This document shows positions 1 to 7,617 of a stretch of 64,000 bases of DNA, piece after piece. The stretch comes from Flavobacterium circumlabens. GTDB lineage: Bacteria; Bacteroidota; Bacteroidia; Flavobacteriales; Flavobacteriaceae. How positions within the stretch are numbered: the stretch's first letter is position 1; each line of letters starts with the position of its first letter. Below the pieces are notes generated by a model. That model did not search any database and was not told the DNA's origin. It saw only the letters and a list, made by a program, of their open reading frames with translations. The stretch lies in contig NZ_SLWA01000002.1 of NCBI RefSeq assembly GCF_004345565.1, positions 434,001 through 498,000 of the forward strand. The letters run 5' to 3'. The translations under genes were made by a program, and so were the position numbers.

Positions 1-458
1 TCAACGCTGATATTATTTCGGTTGCGAAAGGAATGGGGAACGGATTTCCGGTTGGAGCCATTTTAATTTCACCAAAATTTGAAGCAAGTTTCGGATTATT
101 AGGAACCACTTTCGGCGGAAGCCATTTGTCTTGTGCAGCAGGAATTGCAGTGCTGGATGTAATCGAAAAACTGGATTTACAGAAAAATGTAAATGAAGTT
201 TCAGCATATTTCGCAGAGCAGATCAAACAAGTTTCGGGAATCAAACAAATAAAAGGAAAAGGATTAATGCTGGGAATTGAATTTGATTTTGATGTTGCGG
301 CATTGAGGAAAAAATTAATTATCGAAAAACATATTTTTACCGGAAGTGCCAACAACAAAAACCTGTTGAGAATTTTGCCGCCATTAACAGTGAAAAAATC
401 AGACATTGATACTTTTATCTTAGCTTTAAAAGAAAGTTTAGAAGAGCTTCAAAACTAA
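1..458 (+). CDS. argD: Acetylornithine/succinylornithine aminotransferase, C-terminal part (cut by window edge)
   Basis: The reading frame is open from base 3 and its true start lies outside the window. ArgD-type class III aminotransferases convert N-acyl-glutamate semialdehyde to N-acyl-ornithine using pyridoxal phosphate. The fragment begins just before the cofactor lysine in SVAKGMGNGFPVGA (Lys codon at about base 27), then shows the glycine-rich GTTFGGSHLSCAAG stretch and the C-terminal LRILPPLTV segment typical of the family. An ornithine aminotransferase (rocD) is the main alternative, but its place at the head of proA-proB-argF'-argB-argE-argH favours ArgD. It is followed by an 85-nt spacer with a perfect inverted repeat. 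Confidence 0.85.
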   Translation, partial: NADIISVAKGMGNGFPVGAILISPKFEASFGLLGTTFGGSHLSCAAGIAVLDVIEKLDLQKNVNEVSAYFAEQIKQVSGIKQIKGKGLMLGIEFDFDVAALRKKLIIEKHIFTGSANNKNLLRILPPLTVKKSDIDTFILALKESLEELQN

Positions 459-473
459 GTTTACCATATACTG

Positions 474-519
474 TTAATTCGTTTAATCGTTTAAATGGTT
501 AATCGATTAAACGAATTAA
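474..519. repeat. Perfect 16-bp inverted repeat in argD-proA spacer
   Basis: Arms TTAATTCGTTTAATCG (474-489) and its exact complement (504-519) enclose a 14-nt loop. The words GTTTAATCG and GTTAATC recur within and beside the arms up to base 538. There is no T-run after the stem, so it is not a standard terminator. The same words reappear in the proB-argF' spacer. Confidence 0.85.
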
Positions 520-543
520 TGATTAACCAATTAAACCAAAAAA

Positions 544-1737
544 ATGAATCCATTATCAATTGAAAAGCGAAATCTGGTTTTGCGGTCCATGGCAAAGCTC
601 GTCGGGCAGGAGCGGAGCAGCATAATTCTCACCAACCAGAAGGATTTGCAGGCTTACGATGGCTCCGATTTAGCAATGGAAGAACGCCTGAAAGTAGATG
701 ATAAAAAAGTCGACGAGATGATTTTGTCCCTGAACCAACTGGCTTCCCAGGAAGATCCGGTTGGAGTAGAACGTTTTCATTTTATACATGATAATGGAAT
801 AAAAGTGATCAACAAAACGGCCGCTTTCGGAACGATTCTGATTATTTACGAATCCCGTCCCGATGTTACTATTGAAGCAGGTGGAATTGCCTTTAAATCC
901 GGAAATAAGATTTTATTAAAAGGAGGAAAAGAAGCTTTAAAATCGAATTTGAAAATTGTGGATCTATGGCATCAGGCTTTAGAAGAAAACGGAATTTCAA
1001 AAGAGTGGGTAGAGTATCTGAATTATAATCGTGCAGAAACGCAGGCTTTTTTAGAAAAACCAACTCAAAAAGTAGATTTAATTGTTCCGAGAGGAGGAGA
1101 AAAACTAATTGAGTTTGTAAAAGCACACGCAACCTGTCCGGTTATTGTAAGCGGACGCGGCAATAATTTTGTTTACGTTCACGAAAAAGCAGATACGGAT
1201 TTGGCTCTAAAAGTAATTTTGAATGCCAAAACATCAAAAATCTCAGCTTGTAATGCAGTTGATAAAGTTTTAATAGATTCAAAATTGCCCAACTTTGAAG
1301 GTTTTACCGCTATTTTAATCGAAGAATTAAAAGAATATAAGGTTGAAGTTATTGTGGATGAATCTTTAAAAAATTTCGAAGATACAGCAACACTTCAAAA
1401 TGAAGATATTTGGTACGAAGAGTTTTTAGATTATAAAATTGTCATTGGAACAATTGATTCAAAGGAAAATGCAATCGAAAAAATAAACAAATATTGCGGT
1501 GGACATTCGGCTGTAATTATTACCAGAGATGATGAAGCAGCACAGGAGTTTATGGAAGCGATTGACGCAGCAGCCGTTTATCAGAACGCTTCCACCCGCT
1601 TTACAGACGGAGGACAATTTGGTTTAGGCGGAGAATTAGCCATAAGTACAGATAAATTGCACCAAAGGGGACCAATTGGATTGCAGCATCTGGTTACCAA
1701 TAAATGGTTCGTTTACGGAGAAGGCCAAATTAGATAA
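544..1737 (+). CDS. proA: Gamma-glutamyl phosphate reductase
   Basis: This is the second enzyme of proline synthesis. It reduces glutamyl 5-phosphate to glutamate semialdehyde with NADPH in the cytoplasm. At 397 aa it is near the usual 410-420. Visible family marks are YESRPDVTIEAGG (about residues 102-114), VDLIVPRGGEKLIE (177-190) and the catalytic cysteine in SACNAVDKVLI (Cys236). The ATG at 544 follows an A-rich stretch and is the first in frame. The first 250-300 bases use clearly more G/C-ending codons than the rest of the gene (see findings). It lies between argD and proB, so proline genes are embedded in an arginine operon. Confidence 0.95.
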   Translation: MNPLSIEKRNLVLRSMAKLVGQERSSIILTNQKDLQAYDGSDLAMEERLKVDDKKVDEMILSLNQLASQEDPVGVERFHFIHDNGIKVINKTAAFGTILIIYESRPDVTIEAGGIAFKSGNKILLKGGKEALKSNLKIVDLWHQALEENGISKEWVEYLNYNRAETQAFLEKPTQKVDLIVPRGGEKLIEFVKAHATCPVIVSGRGNNFVYVHEKADTDLALKVILNAKTSKISACNAVDKVLIDSKLPNFEGFTAILIEELKEYKVEVIVDESLKNFEDTATLQNEDIWYEEFLDYKIVIGTIDSKENAIEKINKYCGGHSAVIITRDDEAAQEFMEAIDAAAVYQNASTRFTDGGQFGLGGELAISTDKLHQRGPIGLQHLVTNKWFVYGEGQIR

Positions 1738-2000
1738 TTTGATAATTGAGATAATTTTAGATTGTGATTGGAATTTGGAGTTTCAATGAAGTATTTTGAT
1801 AATTGCAATTTTGTTCAGTTTAATTGGAATTTGGATTTTTAAAATTTGGAATTTATTAAGACAAAGCTTTGCGTCCCGATCGCTATCGGGATTGCGTTTA
1901 TAAGCGTCAAAATATAAAAAAAACTTAGCACCCCCTGCGGTAAAAAAACAATATAAAACTTAGGCCCTTAGCCACTAAGAACCTTAGCTACTCAAAAAAA
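1738..2000. repeat. proA-proB spacer: word repeats and REP-like palindrome
   Basis: This 263-nt gap holds no ORF. It contains repeated AATTTGGAATTT-like words (1765-1860), a palindrome CCCGAT-cgct-ATCGGG at 1875-1890 of the kind dispersed in flavobacterial genomes, and a run of CTTAGC/CTAAGAACCTTAGC words (1923-1993) that resembles the spacer at 60180-60280. No TAnnTTTG promoter was seen, so proB is probably read through from upstream. Confidence 0.6.
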
Positions 2001-2762
2001 ATGACTAAAAAAAGGATTTTATTAAAAATAGGAAGTAATACTTTAACCAAAGAAACTAATCATATTTCGCGGGGAAAGATTGAAGATATCGGAATGCAGA
2101 TTGCAGCCTTAAACAAGGATTATGAATTCGTAATCGTGAGTTCCGGAGCCATTGCAGCCGCCAGACAATTTGTAAAACTGGAAAGTAAAGGTAAAGAAAT
2201 TGCCTTGAAACAAGCCTTGGCATCAATTGGACAGCCTCATTTAATGCGGATTTTCCATGAAAACTTCAGTGATTTGGGATTATTGACTTCCCAGTGTTTA
2301 TTGTCTTATTCTGATTTCGAAAAAGACCAGTCGAAAGTAAACATTGTCAATACCATTAACGTTTTGGTGGAGAACAATTACATTCCGATTATTAATGAAA
2401 ATGATACCGTTGCCACAGATGAGATCCGGTTTGGGGATAATGATAAATTAGCCGCTTTAACGGCAGTGCTGCTAAATGTTGATATGCTGATTATAGCTAC
2501 TAATACAAACGGAATTTACACCAAGGATTCCATTCACAATGAAGTTCCGGAAACCATAAAATTAGTAAAGGATTTAAAACTTTTGGAAAAAGAAATCGGC
2601 GAATCAAAATCATCACACGGAACCGGCGGAATGCAGTCCAAAATCGAAGCAGCCGGAATTGCAAAAGCAGCTGGAATAGAAACCTGGATTGTCAACGGAT
2701 TAGATGATAATTTTATTTTAAAAGCATTAAAAGATGAAATTCCGTTCACAAAGATTGTATAA
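2001..2762 (+). CDS. proB: Glutamate 5-kinase (short form without PUA domain)
   Basis: It phosphorylates L-glutamate to glutamyl 5-phosphate, the first step of proline synthesis and the substrate for ProA next door. The 253-aa chain is an amino-acid kinase fold only: LLKIGSNTLT (7-16), VSSGAIAAA (47-55), PIINENDTVATDEIRFGDND (129-148) and GTGGMQSKIEAA (207-218). Enzymes such as E. coli ProB are near 367 aa with a C-terminal PUA RNA-binding-like domain, which is absent here. The gene ends normally with a stop, and short ProB forms are known, so I read this as natural length rather than truncation. Feedback control by proline cannot be judged from sequence. Confidence 0.93.
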   Translation: MTKKRILLKIGSNTLTKETNHISRGKIEDIGMQIAALNKDYEFVIVSSGAIAAARQFVKLESKGKEIALKQALASIGQPHLMRIFHENFSDLGLLTSQCLLSYSDFEKDQSKVNIVNTINVLVENNYIPIINENDTVATDEIRFGDNDKLAALTAVLLNVDMLIIATNTNGIYTKDSIHNEVPETIKLVKDLKLLEKEIGESKSSHGTGGMQSKIEAAGIAKAAGIETWIVNGLDDNFILKALKDEIPFTKIV

Positions 2763-2770
2763 AATGTTTA

Positions 2771-2838
2771 TTTGTTTAATCGTTAATTCGGTTAATCGAT
2801 AAACAAATACACAGTTAACAAATTAACGATTAAACAAA
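2771..2838. repeat. Perfect 18-bp inverted repeat in proB-argF' spacer
   Basis: Arm TTTGTTTAATCGTTAATT (2771-2788) is matched exactly by its complement at 2821-2838 across a 32-nt loop. The loop carries a further GTTAATCGATAAACAAAT segment that can pair with the left arm instead, so alternative foldings exist. It is built from the same GTTTAATCG/GTTAATTCG words as 474-519. It ends six bases before the argF' start codon. Confidence 0.85.
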
Positions 2839-2844
2839 AAAAAT

Positions 2845-3792
2845 ATGAATTATATTTCAATTAAAGATATCAACTCATTATCAAAATGGGTAAGAAGTGC
2901 CTTAAAAATCAAGAAGAATCCGCTTAAAAATCAAAGTTTAGGGAAAAATAAAACCTTAGGGATGTTATTTTTCAATCCGAGTTTAAGAACGCGTCTGAGT
3001 ACGCAAAAAGCTGCTTTAAATCTGGGAATGAATGTAATGGTCATGAACTTCACTAACGAAGGCTGGACACTGGAATTTGAAGACGGAGCCGTTATGAATT
3101 CAGGAGCTTCAGAACATATTAAGGAAGCCGCAGAAGTAGTTTCGCAATATTGTGATATGATCGCAATTCGTGCTTTTGCAGGTTTAGAAGATAAAGAGAA
3201 AGATTATGCTGAAACTGTCATTTCTGGATTCTTAAAACATGCAACCGTTCCGATTGTAAACATGGAAAGTGCGGTTCGTCATCCGCTTCAGTCTTTGGCA
3301 GATGCGATTACGATGGAAGAATACAAAACAGAACACAAACCAAAAGTGGTACTTTCGTGGGCACCACATCCTAAAGCATTGCCTCAGGCAGTAGCCAATT
3401 CATTTGTAGAAATGATGCAGCTGCAAAAAAACATGGATTTTGTGATCACACATCCGGAAGGTTACGAACTCAGTCCGGAAATCACAAAAGACTGCAAAAT
3501 CGAATACGACCAAAACAAAGCCTTCGAAAATGCTGATTTTGTTTACGTTAAAAACTGGAGTAATTTTAAGGACTACGGGAAAGTAACCAATATTGATCCC
3601 GAGTGGACTGTTACCGCCGAAAAAATGGCATTAACCAACAACGGAAAATTCATGCATTGCCTTCCGGTACGTCGTAACGTAATTGTAACGGACGAAGTGA
3701 TAGACAGCGAGAATTCAATCGTAATCCAGCAGGCGAATAACAGAACGTATGCAGCACAATTGGTGTTGCAGAAGATTTTAAAAAAGCTATAA
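2845..3792 (+). CDS. argF': N-acyl-ornithine carbamoyltransferase (succinyl- or acetyl-ornithine)
   Basis: It transfers the carbamoyl group from carbamoyl phosphate to an N-acylated ornithine, giving N-acyl-citrulline. This is the Bacteroidetes/Xanthomonas variant of arginine synthesis. The 315 aa show FNPSLRTRLSTQKAALNLG (43-61), MESAVRHPLQSLAD, WAPHPKALPQAVANSF and MHCLPVRRNVIVTDE, matching my recollection of the Bacteroides fragilis succinylornithine enzyme, not ordinary ArgF. The residue reported to set specificity (Pro90 in the succinyl enzyme, Glu92 in the acetyl enzyme) aligns with Ser89 here, so the acyl group is left open. The ArgE encoded downstream would remove the acyl group. Confidence 0.9.
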   Translation: MNYISIKDINSLSKWVRSALKIKKNPLKNQSLGKNKTLGMLFFNPSLRTRLSTQKAALNLGMNVMVMNFTNEGWTLEFEDGAVMNSGASEHIKEAAEVVSQYCDMIAIRAFAGLEDKEKDYAETVISGFLKHATVPIVNMESAVRHPLQSLADAITMEEYKTEHKPKVVLSWAPHPKALPQAVANSFVEMMQLQKNMDFVITHPEGYELSPEITKDCKIEYDQNKAFENADFVYVKNWSNFKDYGKVTNIDPEWTVTAEKMALTNNGKFMHCLPVRRNVIVTDEVIDSENSIVIQQANNRTYAAQLVLQKILKKL

Positions 3793-3901
3793 ATAAGGTA
3801 CAAAGGTGCAAAGTTGCAAAGGAGCAAAGGTCTAAAACCTTTATAAAACCTTTATAAAACCTTTGAACCTTTGAACCTCTGGGCCTCTGAACCTAAAAAA
3901 A
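3793..3901. repeat. argF'-argB spacer made of GCAAAGG / CCTTTGAA words
   Basis: The left half repeats AAGGTGCAAAG-like words and the right half repeats their approximate complement CCTTTGAACCT. The spacer can therefore fold into a long imperfect hairpin. Words differ by one or two bases between copies. The same word family occurs at 50663-50829 and 52370-52400. No gene and no promoter consensus were seen. Confidence 0.7.
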
Positions 3902-4672
3902 ATGGTAACAGTAATAAAAATAGGTGGAAACATAATTGATAATCCAACCGAATTAGAACAGTTTTTAACTGATTTTTCTAAAATTGAAGGGTATAAAGTG
4001 TTGGTTCACGGAGGAGGAAAATCCGCGACAAAGATGGCTGAAAGTATTGGCCTGGTCCCGCAAATGATCGAAGGGCGACGTATTACAGACGCTCCCATGC
4101 TGGATGTGGTAGTAATGATTTATGCAGGTCAGATCAATAAACATATCGTGGCGCAATTGCAATCGAAAGACAACAATGCCATTGGTTTTTCCGGGGCTGA
4201 CGGAAATTTAATTCAGTCCGTGAAACGAAATCATCCGACAATCGATTATGGTTTTGTGGGTGATGTAAAACAGGTAAACACAAAATTACTGGCTACTTTG
4301 CTTGAAAACGGAATTATTCCTGTCTTCTGCGCGATTACACACGATAAAAATGGACAATTATTAAACACCAACGCCGATACGATTGCAAGCGAATTAGCAA
4401 TTGCCTTGTCTGAAGTTTTTGATGTTACGTTAACCTACTGCTTTGAAAAACAAGGCGTCTTAAAGGATTCTGAAGATGATTCCTCGGTAATTACAGCCAT
4501 CAATGAACAGTTGTACCATACGCTAAAAGCAGAGAAAGTAATCCATTCCGGAATGATTCCCAAATTAGATAATTGTTTTAATAGTTTATCCAGAGGTGTT
4601 CAGAAAATCAAGATCGGTCACCACAAAATGCTTCAGAATCCTGACGTTTTGCATACTACTATAACATTATAA
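3902..4672 (+). CDS. argB: Acetylglutamate kinase
   Basis: It phosphorylates N-acetylglutamate (or the N-succinyl analogue, if this organism uses succinylated intermediates) at the gamma-carboxyl group, the second step of arginine synthesis. The 256-aa amino-acid kinase fold shows VIKIGGNIID (4-13), VLVHGGGKSATKM (33-45) for ATP/phosphate binding and IEGRRITD (56-63) for the acyl-glutamate site. GMIPKLDNC lies near the C-terminus. It lacks the long N-terminal helix of hexameric arginine-inhibited enzymes, so strong arginine feedback is less likely; this is inference. The start ATG follows an A-run after the hairpin spacer. Confidence 0.94.
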   Translation: MVTVIKIGGNIIDNPTELEQFLTDFSKIEGYKVLVHGGGKSATKMAESIGLVPQMIEGRRITDAPMLDVVVMIYAGQINKHIVAQLQSKDNNAIGFSGADGNLIQSVKRNHPTIDYGFVGDVKQVNTKLLATLLENGIIPVFCAITHDKNGQLLNTNADTIASELAIALSEVFDVTLTYCFEKQGVLKDSEDDSSVITAINEQLYHTLKAEKVIHSGMIPKLDNCFNSLSRGVQKIKIGHHKMLQNPDVLHTTITL

Positions 4673-4885
4673 AAAGTTGCAACGAATTACACAGATTTCC
4701 GCAAATTAAAATTTTAAAAAATTAGTGAAAATTTGTGTAATTCGTGGCAAAAAAACATAACCACAGAAGACATTTTAAATATTAATTTAAGAAATTAGCG
4801 CAAATTAAAATTGTCACAAAATTGGTAACAAGAATCAATTACAAACTTTGTGACTTTGAGCCTTCGTGGCAAAGAAACCATAACT
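4673..4885. repeat. argB-argE spacer with AATTACACA hairpin words
   Basis: CGAATTACACAGATTT (about 4684-4699) pairs with AAATTTGTGTAATTCG (about 4728-4744). CGCAAATTAAAATT occurs twice, near 4702 and 4800. A TTCGTGGCAAAGAAACC stretch leads into the argE start and resembles TTCGTGGCAAAAAAACAT at 4740. No coding potential was seen. A GTG at 4850 is in frame with argE but lies within the repeat. Confidence 0.6.
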
Positions 4886-5956
4886 ATGAAAAATATTGCA
4901 ACGCTTACCCAGGAAGCAATTAGTTTATTAAAAAACCTTATCGAAACCCCTTCATTTTCAAGTGAAGAAGATCAAACCGCACTTTTAATAGAAAATTGGT
5001 TCCATCAAAATGAAATTCCTTTCAAGAGAGAAAACAATAATGTGTGGGCTTTCAACAAACATTTTAAGGAGAGTAAACCAACGCTTTTACTGAATTCACA
5101 TCACGATACCGTAAGACCCAATCAGGCTTATACCAACGATCCGTTTAAGGCAATCGAAAAAGACGGCAAATTATTCGGATTAGGAAGTAATGATGCGGGA
5201 GGCTGTCTGGTTTCGTTACTGGCCACGTTTGTATATTTTTATGACAACGAAAATTTACCATATAATATAGTAGTAGTAGCCTCCGCAGAGGAAGAGAGCA
5301 GTGGTAAAAGTGGTTTAAACAGCGTTTTGCAGCATTTACCGGAACTGGACTGTGCCATTGTAGGGGAGCCAACTTTAATGCAGCTCGCTGTTGCCGAAAA
5401 GGGATTATTGGTTCTGGATGTAAAAGTAAAAGGAACGGCAAGTCACGCCGCACATCAGAACGACGATAATGCTTTATACAAATCAATTCCGGTAATGGAG
5501 TGGTTTGAAAATTATAAATTCGATAAAATATCCGAGGTTTTAGGACCCGTTAAAATGACCGTAACGCAAATTAGTGCCGGAAAACAGCACAATGTCGTGC
5601 CGTCAGAATGTGATTTAGTGGTTGATATTCGGGTAACGGACTGTTATTCGAATACTGAAATCCTTGACGTTGTTAAAGCAAATGTAAATGCTGAAGTTAC
5701 GCCAAGATCAATGCATTTAAACGCTTCCTCAATTCCGGTTGCGCACGGTTTAGTTCAGGCCGGAATCGATTTAGGAAGAACGACTTATGGGTCGCCAACC
5801 CTTTCCGATCAGTCGGTTTTGAGTTGTCAGTCTTTAAAATTGGGACCTGGAGAAACCTTGCGGTCGCATTCGGCAGATGAATTTATTTTTATCAATGAAA
5901 TTGAAGAAGGAGTCGATTTGTATATCAAAATACTAACCGATTTCTTTAAATTATAA
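4886..5956 (+). CDS. argE: M20 family N-acyl-ornithine/N-acyl-citrulline deacylase
   Basis: This zinc aminoacylase, 356 aa from the ATG at 4886, removes the acyl group from the arginine intermediate. Given the argF' upstream, the expected substrate is N-acyl-citrulline. Metal ligands and catalytic residues of M20 peptidases are visible: LLLNSHHDTV, GLGSNDAGGCLVSLL, VASAEEESSGKSG and IVGEPTLMQLAVAEKG. Between these and the C-terminal catalytic part lies a dimerisation domain (KGTASHAAHQNDDNA region). An in-frame GTG at 4850 would add 12 residues, but it sits in the spacer repeat, so I prefer the ATG. A related M20 dipeptidase is the alternative; the operon argues for ArgE. Confidence 0.88.
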   Translation: MKNIATLTQEAISLLKNLIETPSFSSEEDQTALLIENWFHQNEIPFKRENNNVWAFNKHFKESKPTLLLNSHHDTVRPNQAYTNDPFKAIEKDGKLFGLGSNDAGGCLVSLLATFVYFYDNENLPYNIVVVASAEEESSGKSGLNSVLQHLPELDCAIVGEPTLMQLAVAEKGLLVLDVKVKGTASHAAHQNDDNALYKSIPVMEWFENYKFDKISEVLGPVKMTVTQISAGKQHNVVPSECDLVVDIRVTDCYSNTEILDVVKANVNAEVTPRSMHLNASSIPVAHGLVQAGIDLGRTTYGSPTLSDQSVLSCQSLKLGPGETLRSHSADEFIFINEIEEGVDLYIKILTDFFKL

Positions 5957-5967
5957 TAGTAATCAGG

Positions 5968-6042
5968 AGCTAATCCCGCTATCCGTTCCAATCTTTTATT
6001 TTTTAAAGAAAAAAATAAAAGGATTTCCACTGCTATCGGGGC
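5968..6042. repeat. REP-like dispersed element (GAGCTAATCCCGCTATCCG type)
   Basis: Inner arms CTTTTATTTTTT (5993-6004) and AAAAAATAAAAG (6010-6021) form a hairpin. It is flanked by AGCTAATCCCGCTATC and GCTATCGGGGCT, which pair imperfectly outside it. I recognise the outer sequence as one recurrent in Bacteroidetes intergenic regions with a variable inner loop. It may act as a partial terminator between argE and argH. Confidence 0.6.
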
Positions 6043-6074
6043 TAGAAAACCAAAAGTATAAACAACAACATTTA

Positions 6075-6160
6075 GGAATAATTAGAAAATAAGATCCAAA
6101 AATCTAATAGTCTAAAGAGTCTAAATAGCTAAAAATCTAAGAAGTCTAAAAATCTAAGTT
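6075..6160. repeat. AGTCTAAAAATCTAA direct word repeats before argH
   Basis: TCTAATAGTCTAAAGAGTCTAAATAGCTAAAAATCTAAGAAG and similar runs repeat an 8-15 nt word at least six times with small changes, right up to the argH ATG. The strand bias is strong, with TCTAA but no TTAGA, so unlike other spacers it cannot fold on itself. The words CAATCTACAATCTA at 27640-27660 look related. Confidence 0.6.
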
Positions 6161-7441
6161 ATGAAACTTTGGGAAAAAGGAATACCAACAGACAAGCAAA
6201 TCGAACATTTCACTGTGGGAAACGATAGAGATCTCGATTTGGTGCTGGCAAAATATGATGCCTTAGGATCTATTGCACACGCAAAAATGCTGGGTCAGAT
6301 CGGATTGCTAACTTCAGAAGAAACGGATTCTTTAGTGGAGGCATTACATGAAATCATCGAAGATATTGCAAAAGGAAACTTCATAATAGAAGACAGCTTT
6401 GAAGATGTGCACTCTAAAATCGAATATTTATTAACGGTAAAACTGGGAGATGCCGGAAAAAAAATTCATACCGCCCGTTCGCGTAACGATCAGGTTTTGG
6501 TGGATGTTCATTTGTATTTAAAAGACGAAGTAAAAGCCCTAAAAGAGCAGGTAAAAACACTTTTTGATTTGCTGATGGAATCCGCAGAAAAACACCAGAA
6601 TGTATTATTACCGGGTTATACACATTTGCAAATTGCAATGCCTTCCTCTTTCGGAATGTGGTTTTCTGCATACGCCGAAAGCCTGATTGACGATATCACC
6701 ATGCTGAATGCAGCGGGCAGGATTGTAGATCAAAATCCATTGGGTTCAGCTGCAGGTTACGGAAGTTCGTTTCCAATCAACAGAACATTTACCACTCAGG
6801 AATTGGGTTTTGAAACTTTAAAATTCAATGCTGTTGCCGCTCAGATGAGCCGTGGAAAAGCTGAGAAAACAGTAGCTTTTGCCATGAGCAGTGTAGCTGC
6901 AACCTTATCAAAATTTGCCATGGACGTTTGTCTGTATATGAGTCAGAACTTTGATTTTATTGGTTTACCATCACATCTTACCACAGGTTCCAGCATTATG
7001 CCACACAAGAAAAACCCGGATGTTTTTGAATTAATCAGAGGGAAATGCAATAAAATTCAGGCTTTGCCTTACGAAATTACTTTAATCACAAATAATCTTC
7101 CAAGTGGGTACCACAGGGATTTGCAGCTTTTAAAAGAAGGTCTTTTTCCGGCTATTCAAAACTTAAAAGCGTGTTTGGATATCGCTATTTTTTCCATAAA
7201 AGATATTACTGTAAAACAGCATATTTTAGAAGATAAAAAATACGATTATTTGTTCACCGTAGATACTTTAAACGAAATGGTTGTGGCCGGAATGCCATTT
7301 AGAGATGCCTACAAAGCGGTGGCGGAACAACTGGAAGAAGGAACCTATACCTCTCCAAAAGAAACTAAACATACACACGAAGGCAGTATTAATAATTTGT
7401 GTCTGGATGCCATAAAACTTAAAATGCTTAACAGCTATTAG
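6161..7441 (+). CDS. argH: Argininosuccinate lyase
   Basis: It splits argininosuccinate into arginine and fumarate, the last step of arginine synthesis. The 426-aa chain carries the fumarase/aspartase superfamily signature GSSIMPHKKNPDVFE in the mobile catalytic loop, the N-terminal DVHSKIEYLL and KKIHTARSRNDQVLVD segments, and LPGYTHLQIAMPSSFG. Length is slightly below the 460 of E. coli ArgH; the C-terminal domain is compact. argG is not in the window and is presumably upstream of argD. A strong terminator hairpin follows at 7505. Confidence 0.94.
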   Translation: MKLWEKGIPTDKQIEHFTVGNDRDLDLVLAKYDALGSIAHAKMLGQIGLLTSEETDSLVEALHEIIEDIAKGNFIIEDSFEDVHSKIEYLLTVKLGDAGKKIHTARSRNDQVLVDVHLYLKDEVKALKEQVKTLFDLLMESAEKHQNVLLPGYTHLQIAMPSSFGMWFSAYAESLIDDITMLNAAGRIVDQNPLGSAAGYGSSFPINRTFTTQELGFETLKFNAVAAQMSRGKAEKTVAFAMSSVAATLSKFAMDVCLYMSQNFDFIGLPSHLTTGSSIMPHKKNPDVFELIRGKCNKIQALPYEITLITNNLPSGYHRDLQLLKEGLFPAIQNLKACLDIAIFSIKDITVKQHILEDKKYDYLFTVDTLNEMVVAGMPFRDAYKAVAEQLEEGTYTSPKETKHTHEGSINNLCLDAIKLKMLNSY

Positions 7442-7504
7442 TGGATTCATTTCTTTAAGAAAATTATTGAAAACTACTTTAGTAGTTGTTGCATTTAAAA
7501 ATAT

Positions 7505-7538
7505 AAAATGCGTTATGATTTCATAACGCATTTTTTTT
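7505..7538 (+). terminator. Terminator after argH
   Basis: A perfect 14-bp stem AAAATGCGTTATGA (7505-7518) / TCATAACGCATTTT (7521-7534) with a 2-nt gap is followed by more Ts. It ends the arginine operon. Confidence 0.9.
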
Positions 7539-7617
7539 GAATAAATCCTTTTTATTTAAGGCAGAAAATCCATGCTAAATACATACATTTGAGTATCAGT
7601 TATCTTAAAATAAGACT

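Noticed and set aside
1875..1890. CCCGAT-cgct-ATCGGG as a terminator
   Set aside because: No T-run follows and the stem is only 6 bp; better read as a dispersed palindromic element.
2001..2762. proB as a truncated pseudogene because the PUA domain is missing
   Set aside because: Kinase motifs are complete, the stop is clean, and short ProB forms without PUA exist.
4850..4885. Upstream GTG start for argE
   Set aside because: It lies inside the spacer repeat and adds residues unlike an M20 N-terminus; ATG 4886 fits better.
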